Below are positions 1 to 11,154 of a stretch of DNA of 64,000 nucleotides, piece after piece. This DNA comes from Calonectria ilicicola (lineage: Eukaryota > Ascomycota > Sordariomycetes > Hypocreales > Nectriaceae). Location: assembly GCA_020809705.1 (NCBI GenBank), contig CP085828.1:6200001-6264000 (forward strand), written 5' to 3'. Position 1 is the stretch's first letter; every line of letters begins with the position of its first letter. The translations under genes were made by a program, and so were the position numbers. Below the pieces are notes generated by a model that was not told where the DNA came from, did not search any database, and saw only the letters and a program-made list of their open reading frames with translations.

Positions 1-3000
1 TTGTACAATCGATAATTGTACGTCGTTAATTGTATCAGCAGGGTTTTTTCATCCACTAAAATAGTGGATTTTTCCTTGCGCTAATTGTAGGAAAAAGTCT
101 AGAAGAAAACTCTGCTCTATAAGTCTTCTATACGTGCCGGCGTGCAAGTTTTAGTTGGAGCTTCTTAGATAGGTTTTTTTTAGAAAAAAAAAAAAAAAAA
201 AAGGGGGGGTGGGGTTAGTGCGATATTATTCCGATGACAGGAATGTTATGAACTCGTGTCAGGATACGCTGTCGCAAGGGCCATTGGCTTCGTCAATCTT
301 GATAGCTGTCGAACTCTCAAATTCCTTATTCAGGAGTTCGGAAATGAAAACCATTCCACGAGAAACAAAAAATGTCGGCACGGGTTCTCGAATGACCAGG
401 TCACTCGAATTCTAGTGCGATCAAACCTTGGCGAGCTGGGAAGTCTCCGAATGAATAAACTCTAGTCGTGGTCAAACAAACCATGGTGGAGGATTTAGTG
501 GATTTTCGGTCAACATTGCTCTGGAAGTGCATTCCTGCAAATTCCATATTGGGACATGTATGTCGATTAAAAAAACCACGCTGTTTAACCTGTTGCAGTT
601 TTCCCTCTTCCTTCCAAAGTTGCCAAACTTCGTGTGTATGCGGAATACAGCTGCCACAAGGGAAGGTGGTAGTACGTGAGCGTTTCCATCCTGGATTCTA
701 ACATGAATGCCAGATCTCTAGTGCCGCCAGAATGTGCAAGCAATGGTGATAGATTTTGCACACTTCTGCGATGTTGTCCGGACTCCAACCTTGTTCAACC
801 ATGACCGTAAAAGAGGGAGAAAACCTTCATGTCCATATCGCCAATATTCCCGAAGGAAATTTTTCTGCAACCGCATTTGATATGTGGCTGACTTTAATGT
901 GTGCGAGTCACATCTCTTGGCTTGTCGCGACCTATCCTCCGGATTTGGGATCGGTATGTTTTGCAAGTACTCAGATTTCGATCATTTTAAACACGTGAGG
1001 TGACTCATTTTCTTCAATTTTTACCTTAGTCTGGGCCGAAAACAGAGGAGTCATCGTGATAGGGGGAGAAAGAAAATGGGTAGACTGGCGGTAGCAGATG
1101 CACAGTTCACTCGGAGCCTCGCAAAAAGAGCAGGCCGTTGGATTCTCTTAGGATGAGTCTCTGTTGCGGAAAGATCAATAGCCAGAGATGATTTAGTGCC
1201 GCGTGCTGTAGGAGTGAAACCGCATTAGCTTCTCAACACCCCATGAGCTTTCAAACCGTCCGAAACAGATCGTTCATGGCAGTGCACTGGTGTTGTCTTT
1301 GATGTGTGAAGTAGTTCAGGTTGATTTGTATAGCACTAAATAAAACAAGTATGATCTCTCGGGGAATGGGGGTTGATATGGCCGATGGAGTCCACCACAG
1401 GAAGTCATTGAAGGTCGTTGACCTTTGGACAGAACCGCGATTGCTTCTGAAGATGGTTGCGACTTCACTTCTAAAGCGCAAAAGTATTCTGTATCTGAAT
1501 TTCCAAGTCGAAGAGAACAAATCCTAATGCAATGCAGTGTATTGTACACTATAGGAATACAACTCCAAATGAGATTGCATTTCGACGCCTTTCACTAAGA
1601 ATGCCAGCGCCATAGACAGTGAGGAAGAACTCAACTCTGTTAATGACGTTTACATGCTAAACCAGCACGGGTAAGGTTGAACGATATTCAGTGGCCAGTG
1701 GTAGAAGACAAGAAGTTGCGTGAATGATTAGGCGATGTGAGGGAAAGAGGATTCCAAAATCACTGTGGAAAACAAGTATCGAATACTCCGTTTTCCGAGT
1801 GCTGTGCCGGCCCTGAATGCAGAAATCAATGGATTTATTTTTTTTATTGATCAGCTAATTCTTGACCTCATGTTTTGGCTTAGTTTAGTAGGTTATTTTG
1901 TGACCTCAGGGGCTGGAAAGCCGGCGTTGGAAAATTGGTGGTGTAGTTGAAAGTCTGCGGGGTTTTAAATTGACGCATGTGGCGGGGAGCAAATGATGGT
2001 TGACGAGGCTCGTGCTTGGTAGGTCTTCGTTTAAGTTTCTTAAAAGAAACCATGGCGTGATCTTTGGGTGTAGGTCATGGACGAAGGTAGTTTTGGGGGA
2101 TTGGTAACCTTAAATGAACTTCTTGAAACCATCATATCCGAGGTCGTAATATTTGCACTCCCTTCAAGGAGTTCCCTAAGAAGGCGGCAGGTTTGAGAGT
2201 ATGGTAAGACTGGGATGTGTCTAAAGACAGTGGTAGTTGAGAATACCAGACTAAAAAATCGGGTAGCGATCTTTCTTTTGCTCTTCGCTATTGATTTTCC
2301 TTAACTTTAAAAACGATGTTCTTTCCCATCTCTGTATCTCTTTTAGATAGTTTTGCGGTCGTTGGGAAAAAGAGTCTCTCGTCAAAGGGGGTGCCCGTCC
2401 TTGGGATTGTCTTCTCCAATTCTCGCAGTGCACCTCGTAAGCCGACAGTCTACCAAGGCTTGAGCCTGGCTGCTAGCGGCGGTCATCACATGGAGTTCTT
2501 ATATTCGATATGGTACACATTTTATAAGTTGTATCGAAACTCTTTTTCATCAACGGTGGAACCGATGACTATGGGTCGCCTTGCATAACGACTCTTGCAG
2601 GCCTCAGGTACTGATGTCTTGACACATAGTTGACCTTAGGCTGAGGGCGAGATCAACGATATCTCGCAACACAACTAGCTGCGCGCAATTGATTTGTTTT
2701 ACTGACTTCCTGCCTAGTTGAAGAATGGGTTTGGTGGATCCATCGAATTGTGGACGATACTTGGAGTCTTTCGTGCAGCCCAGAATTAACCTTTGCAGGC
2801 CCAGACAAAGGAGCGACATATCTCATAGTCCGAAACGTGTGGGGATTTGATATCTTCAACTGAACTCGTCCTGAATGTATCTCCTTAACATTCTGTGTGA
2901 GAGTTTTCCTTCGTTGGTATTTATCTGATGCCCGATTTTTCTCCATGCTCGGCAAATATGGGGCCATGATACTTTGCTCCTGGGTATGGATCAAGAATCG

Positions 3001-5269
3001 CGGCGCCCAAAATAGACATATTAAAGTCTTGAAAAGATATGTAATCGTGGAATTTATCAATCGAGTTCTTAAATCGCTCAGTGCATCGCAGCAAAGACGC
3101 CCAGCAGGACAAGGATCGTCGTTGTCGTCATTGTCATCATCGTCAACAGAGAATGCCATCGATAAAATCCACAACTATACAACATTTTCTTCGGTGTGGA
3201 TGTTGCCATCCTAAAGCGGACAAAAATGGCGGGATGCAACACTCTCATGCCCAGGAGGTGGTTGATCAAAACGCCGGTTTCCATCTTGCTTAAAACTCAT
3301 GATCCCTTCTTTTGAGAGATTCTGTCCAAGATTGTGGATGTTAAGAAAGATTTCCCAAATTGATTCTAGAATGCAACTGACCCCATGTAGAGGGAGCTTC
3401 CACATGAGAAGGCTTGTTCGAGCTGAGTTTGCTTGGCCGACAGACGGAGAGTTAGAGACATTGATTTATGTTCCGCTGGCGATTAAGGACAATTGTTGGA
3501 ATGGAGGAATCTGTTTGTACGGCATGACTACAATTTCAAGGACTGAATCGCTGGTGTTGGTTAAACCATCATCGTCTATGTTCCATATATCGGTAATTCT
3601 AATCGTGAACCTGGAGTCGTTTGGCACATTCTCTCACTTCAAAGATCATGCGCGCCCATCTAACTGCATATGGAGGTAAAGGTCCATGTTTTCAATAGAG
3701 ACATGGCCAGCGCGACATCAAATGTAGCGGAATTGGGCTTTCCGCATATATCGGCGGCTTTAGAATATATGACCAACGCATTTCGGCGTTCAGAGGTCTC
3801 TTGCACAAGTAGTAGCAATGGATGGCGTGATTTGTGCTAACGGAGGATCGAAAAATGAGCTTGTCTGCCTTCAAATGAGAGACACATCCGATTTGGGTCG
3901 ATGTAAGACACGGGAGTTGGCGGGCCACTGGACACTATGTCAAGATGTTGGGTCTGCCCGATGGTTGAGTTGTCTGCTTGTTTTGTATTATTTATTAGGT
4001 AATGGGTATTAGGTAATGGGCGTTGGCTGGTAGAGAAATATGTTGTTGAATGAATAATTTGAGGTTCGCTATGTATAGCTGTAGTGATTTGAGAAAGTAC
4101 ATAGTCTAGGCGGGTCTTGGCTGAAGTAGTGCTCCAACCTAAGTTCTGGACAATCCGCCTCGTCAACTTCGAGAGACGAGCCACGCTGGATATCTTGTCG
4201 CAGATTCTCAGTTAGCCTCTAGGGCTTCTTAATCTTGAGGATGGGTCTGATTTAAACTGAGCAACACATAGGGTGGTCCTCTTGTCATTGCCGAAGTGTG
4301 CCATGCTGTGTTATCATCTGCCGTCTTCGTGTTTCGTATGATTTAACCATGGATTGGATGAACAGGACATCAATCCATCGTGTCCTGAGCGGATGATGGG
4401 CTTGCTAACGTCGTTTGCATATGATATGTAAGAAGGTGCTGGAAACCTTGTAACTTGAAAAGCCACTAAAGGAGCCAAGGTACCGACCGTCCAGGTACTT
4501 GACACTAACAAAACGCATCGGGTCATGGTCGAGTTGCTGGTCTTTTCCGGAAGGGGTAGATGATCAGATCAGTGGGGTAACTGCACGCCGGGAAAATATT
4601 TCGCCATTTTCCAATTTTCGAGACTGTCATTTCTTTCGGAGTTCTTCTCTTAACGCAGCTTCCCTAACAGAGATGCGCTGACGTTGCAAAAGTCAAATTC
4701 CAAATGATGGCGTGGATGAGTTCGGGCGAGACTGTGATGCGAGGAACATACTCCTACGTCTATGTACTGGAAAAGCCAAGTAAACTGTACCTTTACCGAT
4801 TACATTGATCGGGAAGGATTTCGAGTTGTGTTTTGTCAGTCGCTAGAGCCAAGGAGCAAGTCAATTGTTTGCTGACACCACTATCCGGAGGCACGTCTTC
4901 TGGGGCTGGGCTGGAGAGGTGGTATCATCCTTCGGACTCGTAATACTGGCGCCATTAAATGGATTGCCGTGATGGACTGGTGAAGGGGAAGTGCCAAGAA
5001 ACGTGAAAATGTGCTGTTGTAGGCGGAGTGGCTGTGGCTTCAAATGTCTAAAGGAGAGCTAAAGACGGCAGCTGATTTGATTGCGGTAGTTTGCATAGCC
5101 AGATTTAGACCAAGTGTATTTTCTGAGTCCTGTATGGTGCAAATGAAGCGATTTCATAAATGTATTCGCAATTACCACAGTGTACTCAAATCATTTTGGT
5201 TATTTCATGACCACTGAACCTAAACGCCCTTTGGATTGATTTTTCGGAGTTAAAATGGCTTGATCGCCA
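1..5269. other. Gene-poor stretch, no supported gene
   Basis: No open frame here resembles a known protein, no run of frames can be joined by plausible short introns, and the codons look random. The stretch has a short inverted repeat at its very start (GTACAAT, 5-nt loop, ATTGTAC, at 3-21), a homopolymer run of 19 A followed by 7 G (184-209), a trinucleotide-like TCG/TCA tract (about 3115-3145) that gives a spurious Asp-rich frame on the minus strand, and a 14-bp direct duplication (3993-4020). It may be long-decayed repeat DNA, but no element could be named. Confidence 0.6.
3993..4020. repeat. 14-bp perfect tandem duplication
   Basis: The unit TATTAGGTAATGGG occurs twice, head to tail. It is the kind of short duplication left by replication slippage or double-strand-break repair; nothing around it suggests a function. 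Confidence 0.85.
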
Positions 5270-5612
5270 TTGGACATAAAAATTATCGCAAAGCTAATAG
5301 GGGGATTCGTAATTGACAAACAGGTTTGGAGTTGAATGTTGGTATTATCAACAGTCGAGTTGGCGATGGAAGTCGTCCGTTATTTGTTGTTAGATGTCAG
5401 AGTATAGTAAGACCAATAAGCGGTTTGTAATTGACAAGCTTGTTTGCACCTGGGTGGTGGCGGTATTGAGAGTGGAGTTTGTGATGGAAATCGGCTGATG
5501 CTTGTTGTTGGACATAAAGTATAGCAGGGCCAATGTGTGGGGTTGTAATTGAGAAATTTGTTTGTATTTGCGTTCTGGCGGCATGAAGAGTCGAGTTGCC
5601 GTTCTTGGGATT
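5270..5612. repeat. Degenerate three-copy tandem repeat, about 120-bp unit
   Basis: Three head-to-tail copies begin at 5270, 5390 and 5509, so the period is 120 then 119 bp. Each opens with TTGGACAT or TTAGATGT. Each then carries, in the same order, a GTAATTGA block followed by an AAAC/AAGCT/AAATTTG-like block, a GGTATT/GGCGG block, an AGAGT(C/G)GAGTT-like block and a GATGGAA/GTTGCC block. The copies differ at many positions, so the array is old. No frame stays open through all three with a conserved protein, so this reads as a non-coding minisatellite rather than a repeat protein. Confidence 0.8.
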
Positions 5613-8600
5613 CATTTTTTTAATGTAGTGTTAATTGCGAGCCCGCGTATGAACTCGGATTAATTGAGAGCGTCCTGGGCAGGGTACAACGTAAACACAA
5701 ACCCTCGATCTGATGCATATTTTGATTCTTGACTTTAACTGAGGATCTCTTCGATTTGTTCACACCTGACAGGCATTTGAAGCTGGCATTCGGGGTCCCC
5801 AAAGCCAGCTCAACTTGCTTGAGGTCTTCGTACGCAAGGAGCAAGTTGCAGAAATCGTTTCTGAGTAATGGGGGCGACCGACCTGGGCCAAGCTGGTTAA
5901 TGAACGCGAGATAGATCGTGCTGGAGATCTCGATGTTGTTTTAAGTAATATCAATGTTGGCCACCCTGCTTTCAAGGTATCGATATCATCGTGAGCGCCC
6001 AGAGTGTAGCTGGAGGGGCTTGTTTTGTTGCTTCAAAAGCGCTTGGGGTTGCGGTAGTCAGACTGATCCTGGATGCACTCTCCTTGGACTTCCCCAGCCC
6101 TTTTACCTGAGGTCCTTGTAGTTGGTGTGAATAGGGGGTGTCGTCGTACCCCATGTGATATCCCGGTTTCAGTGGTACTACGCCAGTTCTAAGTGATTCA
6201 GCTGTCTTCCAGCATTTATTTCGTTCTGATACAGCAGTGAGGCTGTACGGAATTGGGTTCAACCATTTGGTCTGCAGCAGCTCACATTGCTGGGTGGTTT
6301 TGGGGGAGTCTTATCTCTATGCAAACCACCATCTTAGGAGCGTTCTTTCTCAAAAGTGGCGACTGTCGCATTGACTGAGAAAACTTGAAGAATTCATTCC
6401 CATTAAGTGACTCCATGTATTTTTTTTCGATCGTGGGACTGCCATTTCCCAAACTGCCTGTCCACTTGCTGTACCGGCCTCAGATCGGGTGACTTCTGCA
6501 GATTGAGGTGCGATTTGCCAAACTTAAGAGGGGAGGGAACCCAATTCTTCCTGACGTAACCAAAACATAGGGTTTGCCCGTCACCCAAATTGTGTCACTA
6601 GCAACACTATAGTTTGATAGTTTGCCATAGGATTTGCTGTTGGTGTTGGCATATTTGAACCCATGATAGTAGGTGTGTTTCATTGTAATTTGTTCCTTCG
6701 GTATATAAAGCAGCGTGCTCCAAACCAAAGGACCCTACCGCTTGAGAAGAGAGGTGGCATGCGAGTAGATGCAAAAGACCATGATCCCCACTGGAGAATC
6801 ATCTTGACTCCCTGATGCTCGGCAAAGCCCAGGCAACTGAAACGTTAAGAACTTGACCACAGTCGCAGACACGGCAAGCCTGATGTCTTGCGTCTCGTAA
6901 CAAGAGGAGTTCTTTGTCACAGTTCGTTCTCGGCACCTTCAAATAAAATGAGTAGCGAATGAATCCGGTTCCAAAAAGCCCAACAACTGGAAACACGCGA
7001 GTAAAGGCCCTGTTACTGTTTCCGAGCAAAACGCCAATAGTTCCAAGACAACCTATCTGCAATATTGAAGCGCTCGGCATAGCGGTGAACAGGCTAATTG
7101 GAGTGGAGCATCCAAGATAACTAGGCAAAACCCCTCCCTTGGAACTAGTTTCTTAGGTAGATATTGTAGAAGATTCTTTGCATTCTTGACAGCTATCTTG
7201 CTGTCTGTTGGAAGGTGCTGCGGGGAACTCATGTTGTGGAACGGGTTGCGGGCACTTAGGCGAGATTGGAGGTCACTCGCACAGAAGCGTTGCCTTCCCC
7301 AAGCCAAAATCTGAAGCAGACTAAGCCCATGGCAAGAACTTGCAATCGATCTACAGTCTTGCTTGCGAGACATAAATTCATGCTCATTTTGTTACCTTTT
7401 CCATCCTGGCAAAGGACTTGGATGGAGGATGCTTGTTTTTGATGTGTGGGTGCCGAATATTGTGGAACTCCAATTAGGCTCCATGTTCTTCTCGAAATGT
7501 GATATGCAGATGTACATGGTATTGCATCTGAGCCCGGTGTGTTCGTTGGTTCCCACCGTAGGGAGTTGGGCTTCTACGTGTCCTGTGTGGCCATCTCGGA
7601 AATTTGGGCGAACTTTCGTTGCCGCTGGATTCTCAATCTCCTTTCGAGGAAAGATACCCATCGGTTTGATTGCTTCCCGATTTCGGATTTGTGCAAATAC
7701 TGGCACGCGGTTTGATGCATCTGCAGTACTGATTTCCAGGCCTTCTTTAGGGCCTGACGGCTGGTGTGTGTATATATACCGCCAAACATATTTTGATGAC
7801 GATTTTGCGGCGAAAGATGTATTGATCGATACAGCATAAAGGCGTGTCCCTGCCAGTCTGTAACCGGGCAGACAAAGTCGTGGCAACTGTGACACGTGCG
7901 AAAGATCGGTACAAGCGGTCGACTCATAGATCGACGAGTTCTCGTGCAAATATGCAAGTTTTGTGGTATCATGGAGGCTAGTATGAGCTTTAATAGATAG
8001 CAGTGAATATCGTCTAGTAGAATAACGAGTGAGCGGGATGAAAATCGCACAGATCGTGGCCTCAGGGGTACTTTGGACCCGCGTAACCCAGGAGCCTTCT
8101 CCTTTCGTGATGAAAGCATCCAGTCTTGGTGGCTGAATGCGACTGTAGCGGGTAATAGCACAGACAAGTCCCGTATGCGGGCGGAGGTAGGAGACTGCCT
8201 GATGAGGAAGCTCCAGGCTCGCCAAAGAGTTAAAAGCGCTTAATGTTGGTGGACCGCCAGACGATGCAGCCATACCTTCGACACTTGTACAGGATGGTTG
8301 AAGGGGGAGGTGGTGTATGACTGTGAAATTTACCAGCTCAATGTCTCCTTGAAGTGAGAAATACAGTATCCACCTGTGCGGTTGTTGGTTGAGACTTTGA
8401 TACGCGCCTAGCAAATTCCTTCGGACTTTGAGTCGTTCTGTCCTAGTTAAACGGTTCAGGAAATGCTTATTGGTTTATATTTTTGCGGGAGCGGCTGGAA
8501 TGTAATGGAGGGGCGCTGTCAATTGACAGCGCAACTATATCTTGCTTGTAAGAGAGCCGGAAGGACTTCGAGGTCTGATGATCGTCCTGATCCAATTGTT

Positions 8601-10551
8601 TCTCCTCCGAATCCGAGGCTGCCGTACGTAAACCTGACTCGGTGAGGCAGTACGACGATCCGAGGCTGTGAGGTGGGGCGCAAATCTGTTGCACCCAGAC
8701 CCGGCCGAATATAATCTGAGCAGCGACCTGGGCCAAGGTTTTCTGGATTTTCCCCAGGTCGTGAAGCTGCGTTTGCAATGTAGCCGATTCGTATGCTTCC
8801 AGGCACTGGTTCACGTCCCTCATTGAACATATTGGCGGTGCTGCAAATGTTGAATAGTTGTCGTTTTTTTAAAGATGCAAATTGTTTGAAGATTTCGGTT
8901 GAAGATTGGGTGAGCCTGGGTCCACTTCCGCGTCGAGTTACTTCCGCTGTTAGGAGGCTGAATTGACGAATACGGTAATTTCGCTTGATACTTGGGTAAA
9001 GGCGTCCTTTCAAGCTGCATTGAAAGTGTTGGAAACACGCGCCTCGCTGTTTAGAACAGCTAGGGGTGGGACCGCACACATTGGCCATGAAGCTGGCTGA
9101 GAGGTGGAGATGGCGTTTCTCGAGTGCCGAATAGTGCTCAAGGTAATTGAGCAAGAACATCCGGAAGCAAGATGCGTACTGTATTCCACAGCACTGCCAA
9201 TAGTGCCATCTGGAGGATACGGAAGTTTGTATAGTTCTGAGTGAGCAACTCTTAAGGATCCCAAAGATTTATAGAGACAGCGTTATATGCAGAGACAGTG
9301 TCAAGTGCCAAAGGTTGCCCCTGTTTGACACTAGGGATCAAACGGAACCGAAGCCGTCTTGTTTGATCACAATAGGGCAATGAGATCTCGGTTTGCGTCG
9401 TGTCGGTAGATTTGGTCATTTCCGTCGCGATGTCCCCATCCATTCATGTGTGGAGGTGCGGCAGTTGATGATGCCCATCATCGCTAAGGCCCAGTACCTA
9501 TATCGGCAGGATGCAAACGTCAGCAAGGGCAGTGAGAGGCAAAAACCTTTTACTCACCACTGAAGACTTCATGGAAGGGAAGGATTCGCCATTTCGGGGA
9601 AATATATATACAGCTAGGCGCCTTGTTACGTCAGATTTGTGACGGCTATCACGCAACAGCGACACGTAGCATTCTGCAAAACGTCAGCATATCGTTCACG
9701 TCACAGAAGGACATCCTTAACCGGTGAGCCAGGCAACTTCCTGGCCGCTAGACACCACAGTTGATTTTCTTTGCCAATGTGTGTGCTAAGTGGGAACACT
9801 CGCTGACAGCGATCGCCAATTGGGATGATGAGGGGCCTGGTGGAAAGCGAATCACCATGTTGTCTCTCGACCTGGTGGCCGTGATGTGCCGAAAAGCTCC
9901 AGGCCCCCCTATCCTAGACCGACATCCAAGCCGACATGGCCTACAAGCTCTGCCATTGACTGGTGGTGTTGCGTCTGGAGCGGTCCCGAAACGACTCTTT
10001 GGTCAGCGTCACTTACACACATCAGGAAGGGGAAAGGTGGCGGGTGCTCAACATACCGGTTGCATCAGATCCAGTCATTGCACTGGCTCTCTCACGCACT
10101 GCAACAAAGAAACACGAACCCATCGGTTGATTCTCAGTGTGCTATTCCTTTGCTATGGCAATGCATCCTAGTTCACGAACAGGGACAATCGTGTTAGGCG
10201 AGGGCCATGCCCAGACGGAGAATCTGCCGACTAACGTGTGAATAGATCAAGAAGGCCAGAGTGACTGGGCAAGAAAAGGAAGAGTGACATACCTAAGTCC
10301 ATCCTCCACGGTCTCCCACAACATCGTTGTGTCGGCTAGGAGGACTCACTAGCTTCTGGACCCAGCTTGTATCAAGGGTGCATGAGATGGAACCAGAATC
10401 CACTGGATCTGAGATGCTGGCCCTAGCCAGAGTGCTCTGGATATGATAGAGGTTGGTGATTGCAAATCCCCTGTGGAAGTCAGCAAAAGGGTAGGGCAAA
10501 AGGGTAGGGCCAAAGGCACAACCACCTACCTTCTCGATGGGGGAGACCAGG
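5613..10551. other. Gene-poor stretch, no supported gene
   Basis: Several open frames of 100-340 codons occur, the longest on the minus strand between 7392 and about 8272 counting from its first ATG. Their translations show no domain, motif or compositional signature of a real protein, and neighbouring frames cannot be joined as exons. A 13-bp direct duplication (10485-10510, unit AAAAGGGTAGGGC) lies near the right end. Remnants of an old mobile element are possible but no reverse transcriptase, integrase or transposase motif was seen. Confidence 0.5.
10485..10510. repeat. 13-bp perfect tandem duplication
   Basis: The unit AAAAGGGTAGGGC is present twice head to tail. It lies about 40 bp before a purine-rich run and the proposed LTR start at 10552. 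Confidence 0.8.
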
Positions 10552-10921
10552 TGTTGGGTGGCAGGCCCCTCTTTGGAGGGGCCTCCCCCTATTTGCAGGA
10601 TATATAAAAAAGTGATTTGTCGTCTGAATGAAGAAGAAGAGAGGGAAAATCGAGGGGGAAAGACGTCTTAATATACCCATTTCTGGGAGGCCTGGCTGCC
10701 CAAACGGCAAGATACGTCTCGTTGGGCTCAACAGCCTCCTCAGCCAAGGTCGTATAAGCCGAATGCCGTGTAGTACAACGGAGGTCCTTTCAAGTCACCG
10801 CCCGACAGTAGCCGCCGGTATGTCCCACGTCGGCTAGTAACATGAGACAAGCAAACATTGCACTTGTGTAACAACATGGCTTAAGGCCGATGGGTTGCGG
10901 GTGCTACGAGGTATCACAACA
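10552..10921 (+). mobile_element. Possible LTR relic (370 bp)
   Basis: The segment starts TGTTG and ends CAACA, a 5-bp terminal inverted repeat of the TG...CA kind seen in retrotransposon LTRs. A purine-rich run (GATGGGGGAGA) lies just upstream, where a polypurine tract would sit. Inside is a perfect 9-bp hairpin (AGGCCCCTC, 4-nt loop, GAGGGGCCT, 10563-10584) followed by a TATATAAAAAA box near 10602. Flanking 5-bp sequences do not match, so this is not a clean solo LTR with a target duplication. No pol domain was recognised beside it. The call rests on end sequences and layout only. Confidence 0.3.
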
Positions 10922-11154
10922 CGTAAGTAGCCGTCTTGACACTGACGTTTCCTTACACCCGTTCCTTGCGAGAGTCAGGGGAAATACAAACGCCAAGAGT
11001 ATGAGTGGCGGGAATTTGGAGTCTTTGACAGCCCGTGTTCCCGCATCCAACACGTCAAGTTGAGTCACCGATCCAGAAATAGTATCACACTCTACACTTC
11101 ATCAATTCATACTCATACAAATTTCTAGTACCCAGGTCCCACTCAGTGCCGTAA

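Noticed and set aside
2653..3174. 173-codon minus-strand frame with an Asp-rich start
   Set aside because: The Asp run comes from a TCG/TCA simple repeat; the rest resembles nothing and shares its bases with several other frames.
7392..8414. Longest open frame in the gene-poor block (minus strand, 340 codons open)
   Set aside because: The true ATG is far inside, no domain or motif is visible, composition looks random, and no neighbouring exon joins it.
10293..10731. Minus-strand frames that might be retroelement protein remnants near the LTR-like segment
   Set aside because: A DSGS word alone is too little for an aspartic protease, and no reverse transcriptase or integrase motif is present.
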